From NCBI GenBank assembly GCA_003650445.1, contig QMQE01000009.1, positions 1-27,425 on the forward strand: a DNA stretch of 27,425 nt. Direction: 5' to 3'. The notes under the pieces were generated by a model. That model ran no database searches. It was not told the DNA's origin and worked only from the letters and a program-made list of their open reading frames with translations. This document shows, piece after piece, positions 1 through 7,425 of the stretch. This DNA is from Acidobacteriota bacterium. GTDB lineage: Bacteria; Acidobacteriota; Holophagae; Thermotomaculales; Thermotomaculaceae. A program made the position numbers and the translations under genes. Each line of letters begins with the position of its first letter. Positions within the stretch are counted from its first letter, which is position 1.

Positions 1-165
1 CTACCCCCTACTCCTACTCCCACCCCTACTTCCCCAGCTCTGCCGCCCACGCCCACGCGAAACGCCCACTCAAAAAGAGTGATGAGTGACAAAAGACAGA
101 GAATGGCCATCTCTTTGATTTTTCTTACCCCCTACTTCTACCCCTACTCCAACTCGCCCCAAAAG
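1..165 (+). repeat. Composite intergenic element, copy 1 (hexamer tract, stem, T-run, hexamer tract)
   Basis: The first 36 bases are a C-rich tract with 6-nt periodicity (CCTACT-like units). From 76 comes a 7-nt-periodic tract (GAGTGAT, GAGTGAC), then a stem at about 97-114 (AGAG-A-ATGG pairing with CCATCTCT, one bulged A). A T-run at 119-123 and a second C-rich tract (CTACCCC/CTACTCC) to about 160 follow. The same order of parts recurs at 4362, 6868, 22881 and 23013. No gene is seen in 1-234; the long + strand ORF across it is a shadow of the next gene. The stem and T-run could act as a terminator for a gene left of the window. Confidence 0.6.
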
Positions 166-234
166 GGACGGTGCCCAGCTTTCCATCGGAAAGAAAGGAG
201 ACAGGCAAATTATGACTGTCTACTCATCAACCAT

Positions 235-897
235 TTAGTCGCGGCGTCCCAAAATGCTCAAAATCCGAATGAACAGGTTAATAATATCCATATACAATGC
301 GGCTGCGCTGTCCACTGCATTGTCCAGCGTTTTGGGGATTTGGTTGGCACGCCCCCAGTCGTATCCGATGTACCCGCAGAAAATGACGGCGACTGCCCAA
401 TCAAGCCAGTTCTGGTGAATGTGCATAAAGAAAACCTGGACCGCCTCAATGATGATGACGATTATCAGAGCTACGGTCAAAGCACCAATAATTTTCTGAA
501 AGAAACTCGGAAACAGTACCCCCAGAATCATCATACCTACCGTTACAAATGCCGTCACACGTATGGCTTCCCCGACAACAGATGGGTTGTAGAGCGAAAC
601 TATCATGTTTACGACCAGGCCGAACGGCACGACCACAAAATTATACCCGATGAAACTGATGAAGGGATTGTCGGATTTGTTGAATAGCATAACGCCCAGA
701 AAACAGCATCCAAAGTAGCCGAGAAAGAATACCCAAGTGTTGATGCTTCTGAGCCACGCTGGATTCACATTCTTTACCAACCACCAATTGACAAGAAATC
801 CCCAGCATAGAACAACGCCAATTGCCAGGTTGTAGAGTCCATCACTCAATAAGGCACCACTTCCACTTACCCGTTTGAACACATTCGTTTCCAGCAT
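235..897 (-). CDS. Bax inhibitor-1 / YccA-YetJ family membrane protein
   Basis: A 220-residue, almost wholly hydrophobic protein with about seven membrane segments (roughly residues 22-42, 53-72, 78-101, 112-130, 136-156, 166-180 and 196-216). The C-terminal region has the BI-1 signature: GYDWGRA at 178-184, then DSAAALYMDIINLF at 196-209 and a basic tail. In the family, Asp residues in this region (here D180 and D196/D204) form the pH-sensitive latch of the BsYetJ calcium-leak channel. Length is normal for bacterial members. The start is supported by a strong SD (AAGGAGG on the minus strand, about 9 nt upstream). It is divergent from the tricorn gene. Family assignment is firm; a calcium-leak role is inferred. 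Confidence 0.85.
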   Translation of the reverse strand: MLETNVFKRVSGSGALLSDGLYNLAIGVVLCWGFLVNWWLVKNVNPAWLRSINTWVFFLGYFGCCFLGVMLFNKSDNPFISFIGYNFVVVPFGLVVNMIVSLYNPSVVGEAIRVTAFVTVGMMILGVLFPSFFQKIIGALTVALIIVIIIEAVQVFFMHIHQNWLDWAVAVIFCGYIGYDWGRANQIPKTLDNAVDSAAALYMDIINLFIRILSILGRRD

Positions 898-1021
898 AAA
901 TCCTATACCTCCTTAAGACCACTTTGGGGTTAACCTGTCCATTACACGTTTGATTATATCTTCCAGAAAAGATGTAAACAAGGCGTGTATAAATTGGCTC
1001 TCTCTTTTTCCCCATCTTCCC

Positions 1022-1050
1022 TTAACTTTCCCGTACTTTTTCCGTACAAT
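1022..1050 (+). promoter_or_regulatory. Candidate sigma70 promoter for the tricorn-type protease
   Basis: A -35-like TTAACT (1022-1027) and -10-like TACAAT (1045-1050) are 17 bp apart, about 35 bp upstream of the chosen start. Two direct CCGTAC copies (1031-1036 and 1042-1047, 11 bp apart) lie in the spacer and over the -10, and could form an operator. Hexamer matches are moderate, so this is a prediction. Confidence 0.4.
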
Positions 1051-1085
1051 GAACTCATATGGAAAATTTGCGAGGTGGAGGGCTC

Positions 1086-4000
1086 ATGAAGAAATCAGTT
1101 CTGTTTTTTGTCTTTGCGATTGTGGTGCTGTGTGTAGCACGGCCGGCTGTTGCGACAAATGCACCGCTCTGGATGCGATACCCGGCAATATCACCGGATG
1201 GTACGGCGATTGTGTTCAGTTTCCGTGGAAATCTGTATCGCGTGAACACGAAGGGCGGCGCTGCCGTTCCGTTGACACTGGGTGCCAGCCACGATTTCAT
1301 GCCGGTCTGGTCCCCTGACGGAAAAACGATTGCCTTTGCTTCAGACCGGCACGGCAACTACGATGTCTTTATAATGCCCTCCGATGGCGGTCCGGCCTCC
1401 CGGTTGACGTATCATTCTGCCGCGGATTTTCCATCAGATTTTACACCGGACGGGAAAGCTGTTATTTTCAGTTCTTCCAGAGTGGATGCCCCGGATTCCC
1501 GCCTGTTCCCCACATCCCGGCTGCCGGAACTGTACCGGGTTTCCGTTACCGGCGGTACGCCGAAGCAGCTTCTCACAATCCCGGCGGAGAAGACCCGATT
1601 TTTTCGGGATGGAAACCGCATTATTTACCAGGACAAGACCGGGATTGAGGACCAGTGGCGCAAGCATCATATTTCCTCCGTGGCCCACGATCTCTGGGTC
1701 GCAGACCTTTCAAAGAACGCCTTCAGGCGCCTCACGACTTTTCCGGGAGAAGATCGGAATCCGATGCTCTCGAAAGATGAGAAAATTGTCTATTTCCTCA
1801 GCGAACGGAGCGGAACGTTCAATGTGTATCGCATGCCGCTTGATGCCTCAGCCAAACCGGTGCAGTTGACGAAATTTACCGGAGACCCGGTTCGTTTCTT
1901 AACAAAGGCAGACTCCGGAACTCTCTGTTTCGGATTTAAGGGCGAAATTTACACGATGCGCCCCGGACAGCGGGCGAAAAAAGTGACCATAAGGATTCAG
2001 GAGGACCCGGCAGGGACCGGCGATGACCTGCTAAACGTGGGAAGGGCGACAGATTTCGCCGTTTCTCCCAGCGGCAAGGAAATTGCCATTGTGTTCAGAG
2101 GGGATGTGTTTGCCGTGTCGGTGGAGAGCGGCAGTACCCGCCAGCTAACAAGGACAGCGGGGGCCGAGCGGGATGTCACGTTCAGCCCGGACGGCAAAGC
2201 GATTCTGTATGCATCGGAACGAAAGGGAAGCGTTAACATCTATCAGAGTAAACTGGATCAGCCGGATGAAAAGTACTTTTTCAACGCCACGCTCTTTGAC
2301 GAGAGTCCGGTCCTGGAAACAACAAAAGATAGTTACATGCCCCGCTTTTCCCCTGACGGAAAGGAAGTGGCATTTATTGAGGCAAAAACCACATTGAAGG
2401 TGCTGAATCTCGCTTCCGGGAAGGTACGAACGGTTCTTCCGGGGCGATACAATTTCTCCTACACCGATGGAGACCAGTGGTATGACTGGTCCCCGGACGG
2501 GAAATGGCTCCTTGTCCAGTACCAGAATGATACTTATTTCAGCACCGAGATGGGACTGGTTCCCGCCGACGGGAGCAAGGCACCTGTTAACCTGACCAAT
2601 AGCGGCTTTGAAGACATGCAACCGATATGGATGGCGAAAGGCAGCATGATGCTCTGGTTTTCCAACCGGGACGGCCTTCATTCTCTGGCCAGCACCGGCA
2701 GCAGTCAACTTGATGTCTACGCGCTTTTTGCTACAAAAAAGGCCTATGACCGGTTCAAGTTAAGCAAGGAAGAGTTTGAGCTGGTGAAGGAAGCGGAAAA
2801 AGAAGCAGAAAAGACAAAAAAATCGGAAAAAAAGAAAAAAGGCGACAAAAATGAAGCAAAAAAGAAGGAAAAGAAGGAAATTAAGCCGATTTCTATTGAT
2901 TTCAACGGATTAACAGAACGGAAGGTACGTCTGACGGAACAATCCGCATTTCTCTCCGGTGCAGTGGTGACACCGGATGCCGCAAAACTGATTTTTATGG
3001 CAAAGTACGAGAAAAAATATAATCTCTACGTAACCAATCTCCGGGAGCACAAGACAAAGGTATTGGCGCAACTCGGAAGCCTTACCGGTGGCGACCTGAG
3101 ACTGGGGCCCAAGGGAAAGTATGTATTTGTCCTTGCTTCTGGCCGGGTTACCCGGGTGGATGTCAACTCCGGGAAAACCAAGGGGATTTCACCGAGGGGT
3201 GAAATGATACTGAACCGGCAGGCAGAACGGACAGCCATGTTTGACCACGTGTGGCGGGAAATCCAGAAACGTCTGTATCGGGACGCACCCCTTAAAAACA
3301 AACGTTGGACAGCTCTCGGGAAAGAGTATCGGGCTTATCTCCCCTACATCAATAACAATCACGATTTTGCCGAGCTCCTCAGTGAGCTCCTCGGGGAACT
3401 GAATGCCTCCCACACCGGTTGCCGGTTTTATTCCATGGACCCCAAAGGGGACCGCACCGCGTCCCTGGGGCTTTTGTTTGACACAAAATGGACGGGAAAA
3501 GGGATGAAGGTAACGGAAATTCTTGAAAAAGGCCCCTTTGACCGGGCAGACACAAAGATTTCCCCGGGCGTTGTGATTGAAAAAATAAACGGTGTGCTGC
3601 TGACTCCCGCCATCAATGTAAACCGCCTCTTGAACCGGAAAGCAGGGCAGAAGGTGCTGTTGTCCCTTTATGACCCGGCAGGGAAGAAACGCTGGAATGA
3701 AACGGTTAAACCGGAGTCCACCTACCGGGAATCAGGCCAGCTTTACCGGCGCTGGGTGAAACGGAACCGGCAGGAAGTGGACCGCCTCTCCAAGGGTCGC
3801 CTTGGCTATGTACACATCCGCAGTATGAGCGACAGCAGTTACCGTGAATTGTACAGTGAAGCACTGGGACGAATGGCGGACAAAGAAGCCCTGGTGGTGG
3901 ACACCCGTTTCAACGGGGGCGGTAACCTGGTGGATGATCTGGTTACATTCCTCAACGGGAAAAAGTACATGAGCTTCAAACCGCCCCGTCAGGGGATTGT

Positions 4001-4361
4001 GGGGCAGGAATCCCACGACAAATGGACCAAACCGTCTATTGTCATTGCCTCCGAGGGCAACTATTCCGATGCGCACTGTTTTCCATGGGCCTATCACACC
4101 CTGAAACTGGGGAAAATTGTCGGGATGCCGGTGGCCGGCACCTGCACCTTTGTCTGGTGGGAGCGGCTGCAGGACTCATCGTTGGTGTACGGAATTCCCA
4201 ACATGGCAGTGGAGAGCAACAGCGGCACAACATTGGAAGGCACCCAGCTGGAGCCGGATATCCGGGTGATGAACGAGCCGGCCATCGTCAGCACCGACCG
4301 GGATCAACAACTGGAAACCGCTGTGGAGGTGATGCTCTCGGAGTTAGATGGGAAGAAGTGA
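1086..4361 (+). CDS. Secreted tricorn-type S41 serine protease with beta-propeller and PDZ domains
   Basis: A 1091-residue tricorn-protease homologue. An upstream in-frame ATG at 1059 exists, but the start at 1086 has an SD (GAGGTG, 8 nt away) and gives a clean signal peptide (MKKS, hydrophobic core, cut near AVA at 22-24). Order: WD40/TolB-like propeller repeats (about 35-540, with many SPDGK motifs), a Lys/Glu-rich linker (about 558-600), a second short beta region, a core domain, PDZ (about 805-865) and an S41 domain (about 898-1075). Expected catalytic residues are visible: Ser775-His776 in ASHTG, nucleophile Ser994 in NYSDAH, and an acidic residue in the TTLEGTQLEPD segment. Tricorn enzymes degrade peptides. 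The signal peptide puts this one outside the cytoplasm, unlike archaeal tricorn. It is monocistronic and followed by a terminator-like stem. Confidence 0.9.
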   Translation: MKKSVLFFVFAIVVLCVARPAVATNAPLWMRYPAISPDGTAIVFSFRGNLYRVNTKGGAAVPLTLGASHDFMPVWSPDGKTIAFASDRHGNYDVFIMPSDGGPASRLTYHSAADFPSDFTPDGKAVIFSSSRVDAPDSRLFPTSRLPELYRVSVTGGTPKQLLTIPAEKTRFFRDGNRIIYQDKTGIEDQWRKHHISSVAHDLWVADLSKNAFRRLTTFPGEDRNPMLSKDEKIVYFLSERSGTFNVYRMPLDASAKPVQLTKFTGDPVRFLTKADSGTLCFGFKGEIYTMRPGQRAKKVTIRIQEDPAGTGDDLLNVGRATDFAVSPSGKEIAIVFRGDVFAVSVESGSTRQLTRTAGAERDVTFSPDGKAILYASERKGSVNIYQSKLDQPDEKYFFNATLFDESPVLETTKDSYMPRFSPDGKEVAFIEAKTTLKVLNLASGKVRTVLPGRYNFSYTDGDQWYDWSPDGKWLLVQYQNDTYFSTEMGLVPADGSKAPVNLTNSGFEDMQPIWMAKGSMMLWFSNRDGLHSLASTGSSQLDVYALFATKKAYDRFKLSKEEFELVKEAEKEAEKTKKSEKKKKGDKNEAKKKEKKEIKPISIDFNGLTERKVRLTEQSAFLSGAVVTPDAAKLIFMAKYEKKYNLYVTNLREHKTKVLAQLGSLTGGDLRLGPKGKYVFVLASGRVTRVDVNSGKTKGISPRGEMILNRQAERTAMFDHVWREIQKRLYRDAPLKNKRWTALGKEYRAYLPYINNNHDFAELLSELLGELNASHTGCRFYSMDPKGDRTASLGLLFDTKWTGKGMKVTEILEKGPFDRADTKISPGVVIEKINGVLLTPAINVNRLLNRKAGQKVLLSLYDPAGKKRWNETVKPESTYRESGQLYRRWVKRNRQEVDRLSKGRLGYVHIRSMSDSSYRELYSEALGRMADKEALVVDTRFNGGGNLVDDLVTFLNGKKYMSFKPPRQGIVGQESHDKWTKPSIVIASEGNYSDAHCFPWAYHTLKLGKIVGMPVAGTCTFVWWERLQDSSLVYGIPNMAVESNSGTTLEGTQLEPDIRVMNEPAIVSTDRDQQLETAVEVMLSELDGKK

Positions 4362-4384
4362 AGGGTGATGGGTAAATCAAAAGA

Positions 4385-4411
4385 CAGGGAATATCAACTC
4401 CCTGATTTTTC
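4385..4411 (+). terminator. Terminator-like stem and T-run after the tricorn gene (composite element, copy 2)
   Basis: CAGGGA (4385-4390) pairs with TCCCTG (4399-4404) across an 8-nt loop, followed by ATTTTTC. It begins 24 nt after the protease stop. It is the stem part of the dispersed composite element: a GTGAAGG/GTGATGG heptamer tract precedes it (4360-4375) and TACTCC hexamers follow (to about 4424). Confidence 0.65.
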
Positions 4412-4466
4412 TTACTCCTACTCGAAGAGAAAAGGTCAGTTAAGCGAAGACAAGGTTAAGTAAAGA

Positions 4467-4496
4467 AAAGGCAGGGGATTGACATTCCCTGCCTTT
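4467..4496. terminator. 10-bp hairpin between convergent genes, likely bidirectional terminator
   Basis: AAAGGCAGGG (4467-4476) and CCCTGCCTTT (4487-4496) are perfect complements around a 10-nt loop. The A-rich left side and T-rich right side make it terminator-like in both directions. It lies between the convergent tricorn (ends 4361) and rlmB (ends 4620) genes. Confidence 0.6.
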
Positions 4497-4499
4497 GTT

Positions 4500-4600
4500 C
4501 ATTCCGCACTATTCACTATCCACGCGGATCATCGATCCGCTTCCAATTTCCTGCCTTTTTTCTGACTCGAACTCGCACTCACACTTTCACTCGCACTCAA
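4500..4600 (+). repeat. Heptamer tract, 3-nt-loop hairpin and hexamer tract
   Basis: From 4502 the sequence shows 7-nt periodicity (CATTCCG, CACTATT, CACTATC). A perfect 7-bp hairpin follows, GCGGATC (4524-4530), loop ATC, GATCCGC (4534-4540). From 4564 to 4599 there are six units of 6 nt with pattern NACTYN (for example CACTCG, CACTTT). The 258-bp gap 4362-4619 holds these elements and no gene. Confidence 0.6.
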
Positions 4601-4619
4601 GCTCTTTTGCCCCGAAGGT

Positions 4620-5309
4620 TCAAAGGAGCTTGTACAGCGTAACGGCAACGGACGTGGAGAGATTCAGGGAATTGACATGGCCCCGCATGGGAATGGTGAC
4701 CACGTAATGGCTTTTTCGTAAGAGCGCTCGAGAGATACCTTCTCCCTCGCTTCCGAAGATGAACAGGTTACGGAAAGACAAATGCTTTCCGGAATCTGCC
4801 AGCGAAATGGCTTCCACCCCGTTTTCCACCGAAAAAATCCTGAAATCGGCTTTCAGCAACTGTTCAGTGAACCCGGCGAGGGATTGGGAACGGACAATGG
4901 GAACATGGGCGGCTGCGCCGGCAGAGGTTTTGAACGCGGTTGGCGTTACACCTGTTCCGAATCTTTCACCAATGATAACAGCATCTATCCCGGCACCGTC
5001 GCAGACCCGGATAACGGCTCCGAGATTGTGGGGGTCGTTGACCCGGTCCAACATCACGAGATTGAGTTGGCTTTTATTCAGTGCAAGTATATTCCTCTCC
5101 GGCTCATAGGGGAAATCACCGATTTCAGCTGCAATTCCCTGGTGGGAAGAAGTACCGGTGAGCTTACCGATGAATTCCCGGCTTTTCCGAAAAACCGGAA
5201 CACCCCGGGATTCAAAGCCCAGTTTTTTTGTGCTGAAATAAATAGTAGCCACTCTGACCCGGGATGACGCGAGACACTCCCGAACCGGGTTGATTCCGTA
5301 GATGATCAC
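4620..5309 (-). CDS. rlmB: TrmH/SpoU-family 23S rRNA 2'-O-ribose methyltransferase (RlmB-like)
   Basis: A 229-residue SPOUT methyltransferase that uses S-adenosylmethionine to methylate a ribose 2'-OH; RlmB acts on Gm2251 of 23S rRNA in E. coli. The N-terminal substrate-binding domain starts with the typical YGINPVRE (4-11). The catalytic domain has SPOUT motif 1 (NDPHNLGAVIR, 91-101), motif 2 (IFGSEGEGISR, 184-194) and motif 3 (IPMRGHVNSLNLSTS, 206-220), which form the trefoil knot. The start is GTG, and its GTGA overlaps the gltX stop by 4 bp, so the two are translationally coupled. RlmB is the best guess; a tRNA-directed TrmH paralogue cannot be excluded. Confidence 0.85.
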   Translation of the reverse strand: MIIYGINPVRECLASSRVRVATIYFSTKKLGFESRGVPVFRKSREFIGKLTGTSSHQGIAAEIGDFPYEPERNILALNKSQLNLVMLDRVNDPHNLGAVIRVCDGAGIDAVIIGERFGTGVTPTAFKTSAGAAAHVPIVRSQSLAGFTEQLLKADFRIFSVENGVEAISLADSGKHLSFRNLFIFGSEGEGISRALLRKSHYVVTIPMRGHVNSLNLSTSVAVTLYKLL

Positions 5310-6787
5310 CGGCCGAACACCTCGATAAATTTACGGCAGCGATCCTGAATGCTGACCAGCTCCGGAATATTCGCACCGCTTACCAGTACCGGAACCATAG
5401 CGTTCAGCTCCGGCCCGGAAAGGGTTCCGGTTAACAGTGCCCGGAGGGGATGAAACAGGGCCTTTCCCTTAAACCCTTCTTCCTTGATTGACATGGCCGC
5501 TTCCCAGAAACTGTCAGGAGTCAGGTCTTTCACTGCCAGGATTCTCTCCGCCATCAATCGCCCGGCAGCAAGATGGGTTTCTTCGGCAAAAAAGGCCCGC
5601 ATTTCCTCATTTCCTTTTAATTCATAGTGAAAAAGGAACTGCAATCGCTCTCCCAGTTCGGACAGGAGAACCATTTTGTTCTTTTCCATATTCAATGCTG
5701 CCAGTATCCAGGGATTATGGTCCGCCACAAGGGGAGTTAGAAAAGGAAATGCCGCCACAAGAAAAGGCGCCCCCACTTCAAACAGTTGTTCGTCTGTCAG
5801 CTTTCTAAGGTGAATGCCGTTCAGCCAGTTGAGTTTGTCCATGTCAAATACGGCCGGGCTGTTGTTGATGCGTTTTACCGAGAATGCCTTGATCAACTCG
5901 GGAATTGTGTATTCTTCCCGGTCTTTTCCTTCATTCCATCCCAGCAACGCCAGGTAGTTGACCATGGCTTCCGACAGATAGCCCTCTTCCTTGAACTGCC
6001 CCACTGACGTGGCACCGTGACGCTTACTCAATTTGCTGCGGTCCTGGCCCAGAATCAGGGAGGCGTGGGCAAACTTGGGCGGTTTCCATCCGAATGCCTC
6101 GTAGAGCATAATTTGGCGCAGAGTGTTGGGCAGGTGCTCCTCGGCTCGGATGACATGGGAAATTTCCATCAAATGGTCGTCCACTACAACGCAGAAATTG
6201 TACACTGGCATCCCGTCGGAGCGAAGGATGATGAAATCTCCCAGTGTTCCCGGTTCCCAATGTACAGCACCCCGGATCATGTCATAAAGAGTGTAGGCAT
6301 TGTCCGGCACCTTGAATCGAATTGTAAAGGGTACGCCTGCCGCCAGTTTTTCTTGAATCTCTGTTTCACTGAGCTTAAGGCAGGTGCCGTCATAGTGGGG
6401 GGAACGGCTTTCCGCCTCTGCCTGTTCCCTCTTGGCTGTCAACTCTGCATCGGTACAGAAACAGCGGTAGGCTTTGCCTTCCGCCAGCAGTTGTTCCGCG
6501 TGTTTTTTGTAGATTTCCATCCGCTCAGACTGGCGGTAGGGGCCAAAATCACCGCCGATTTCCGGCCCTTCATCCCAATCCATTCCCAGCCACCTCAGGT
6601 CATGCTTGACCATCTTTTCGGATTCCAGGGTAGACCGTGCCTGATCGGTATCTTCAATTCGCAGAATGAATTTTCCACCACGGTTTCTGGCGTACAGCCA
6701 GTTAAAAAGTGCAGTCCTCGCACCGCCAACGTGGAGGTGCCCGGTGGGGCTGGGAGCGAAACGGACGCGAACAGGTTTTTGATTCAT
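5306..6787 (-). CDS. gltX: Glutamyl-tRNA synthetase
   Basis: A 493-residue class I aminoacyl-tRNA synthetase that charges tRNA-Glu. The open frame extends to 6922, but the ATG at 6785-6787 has a proper SD (AGAGGA, about 6 nt away) and begins directly at the conserved N-terminus (VRVRFAPSPTG). The HIGH-type signature is HVGG near residues 19-22, and the KMSKS-type loop is KLSKR near 251-255. The middle contains a CFCTDAEL segment, typical of bacterial GluRS, and the C-terminal helical anticodon-binding domain is complete. It is the first gene of a two-gene operon with rlmB. Whether it is discriminating or also charges tRNA-Gln cannot be told from sequence reading alone. Confidence 0.95.
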   Translation of the reverse strand: MNQKPVRVRFAPSPTGHLHVGGARTALFNWLYARNRGGKFILRIEDTDQARSTLESEKMVKHDLRWLGMDWDEGPEIGGDFGPYRQSERMEIYKKHAEQLLAEGKAYRCFCTDAELTAKREQAEAESRSPHYDGTCLKLSETEIQEKLAAGVPFTIRFKVPDNAYTLYDMIRGAVHWEPGTLGDFIILRSDGMPVYNFCVVVDDHLMEISHVIRAEEHLPNTLRQIMLYEAFGWKPPKFAHASLILGQDRSKLSKRHGATSVGQFKEEGYLSEAMVNYLALLGWNEGKDREEYTIPELIKAFSVKRINNSPAVFDMDKLNWLNGIHLRKLTDEQLFEVGAPFLVAAFPFLTPLVADHNPWILAALNMEKNKMVLLSELGERLQFLFHYELKGNEEMRAFFAEETHLAAGRLMAERILAVKDLTPDSFWEAAMSIKEEGFKGKALFHPLRALLTGTLSGPELNAMVPVLVSGANIPELVSIQDRCRKFIEVFGR

Positions 6788-6817
6788 TATTTCCTCTTTC
6801 AATTTTTTTGACGATTT

Positions 6818-6826
6818 ATGATACCA
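6818..6826 (-). promoter_or_regulatory. Extended -10 promoter candidate for gltX-rlmB
   Basis: On the minus strand TGG-TATCAT forms a TGn-extended -10. A start near 6811 would give a leader of about 24 nt carrying the gltX SD. No convincing -35 is seen. Confidence 0.4.
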
Positions 6827-6851
6827 GAAAACGGCCAAAATGGGTGATATC

Positions 6852-6947
6852 GTGCCTTCGGCACTGTGATGGGTGAAAAGACAAAGAACAACTTCTTCTC
6901 TGTCTTGTTCCCCATCTCTCACGCACTCTCACTCCCACTCCGACCAA
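6852..6947 (+). repeat. Composite intergenic element, copy 3, with preceding 3-nt-loop hairpin
   Basis: A perfect 5-bp hairpin GTGCC-TTC-GGCAC (6852-6864) is followed by GTGATGG/GTGAAAA heptamers (6867-6880). Next come AAGACA (6878-6883) pairing with TGTCTT (6901-6906), and a C-rich hexamer tract (CTCACT, CCCACT, 6919-6947). The order matches the copies at 81, 4362 and 22881. It lies between gltX and the fmdB-like gene. Confidence 0.55.
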
Positions 6948-6963
6948 GGGCCGGAAAGAAGAG

Positions 6964-6983
6964 TGCCCCGCTTTCGCGGGGCA
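6964..6983 (-). terminator. GC-rich hairpin with GAAA tetraloop downstream of the zinc-ribbon gene
   Basis: On the minus strand, TGCCCCGC (6983-6976) and GCGGGGCA (6971-6964) pair around a GAAA tetraloop, about 34 nt after the stop of the 7017-7334 gene. The following sequence is pyrimidine-rich (CTCTTCTTTCC), so it probably acts as an intrinsic terminator, though the U-run is broken. Confidence 0.6.
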
Positions 6984-7016
6984 TCATATAAAGGTAAGAC
7001 AGTTTTTAAGGTGAGC

Positions 7017-7334
7017 CTAAGATACGAGGCTTTTTTCTTTTGGTGGGCCTGTCTTTGGTGAGCTGTTTTCAGGTTTTGTTTCCACCTTCTCCGGCTTGTC
7101 AGACTTATCCGCGTTATCTTTGGTGTCGGCGGGAACAGAGCCATTTGCGTGGGATGACTTTTTGTAGTCCGTCTCATAAAAGCCACTTCCTTTAAATTGG
7201 AAGACAGGGGCACTGATTCTCTTGTGATACGAGCCGCCGCACTTGGGGCAACGGGTTAAAACAGGGTCTACCACCCGCTGGAGAACCTCTTCTTCATAGC
7301 CGCAATCACTGCAGAAATATTCATAAATCGGCAT
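7017..7334 (-). CDS. FmdB-family putative regulatory protein with zinc ribbon
   Basis: A 105-residue protein that begins MPIYEYFCSDCG, the standard start of the FmdB / CxxC-CxxC-SSSS family. The zinc ribbon is C8-x2-C11 and C29-x2-C32 (RCPKCGG), followed by the usual SAPVFQFKGSGFYETDY segment. The remaining 45 residues are low-complexity and charged (Lys/Asp/Glu/Pro/Ser). The start is fixed by a GGGAGGA SD a few nucleotides upstream of the ATG; the longer open frame to 7433 has no such support. In the family, FmdB was proposed as a regulator of formamidase/amidase expression, but most members are uncharacterised. It is transcribed alone from its own promoter, with a hairpin downstream. Confidence 0.8.
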   Translation of the reverse strand: MPIYEYFCSDCGYEEEVLQRVVDPVLTRCPKCGGSYHKRISAPVFQFKGSGFYETDYKKSSHANGSVPADTKDNADKSDKPEKVETKPENSSPKTGPPKEKSLVS

Positions 7335-7355
7335 ATCATCCTCCCACAACCGCAT

Positions 7356-7384
7356 ATCGTAGTCCCAGAATCCCCCCCTGTCAA
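7356..7384 (-). promoter_or_regulatory. Sigma70-type promoter for the fmdB-like gene
   Basis: On the minus strand a perfect -35 TTGACA (7384-7379) and -10 TACGAT (7361-7356) are separated by exactly 17 bp. The predicted start near 7349 leaves a short leader of about 15 nt that includes the SD. Confidence 0.6.
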
Positions 7385-7425
7385 GACGGGAATTCATTTT
7401 ATTGGATGCAAATGAGAAAAAAAAG

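Noticed and set aside
79..687. 202-codon ORF on +
   Set aside because: Runs through the intergenic repeat and antisense to the BI-1 gene; composition (Asn/His/Asp-rich) is that of a shadow frame.
2145..2708. 187-codon ORF on - within the tricorn gene
   Set aside because: Antisense to propeller repeats of a well-supported protein.
6017..6811. 264-codon ORF on + opposite gltX
   Set aside because: Fully antisense to a clear glutamyl-tRNA synthetase; no SD and no recognisable domain.
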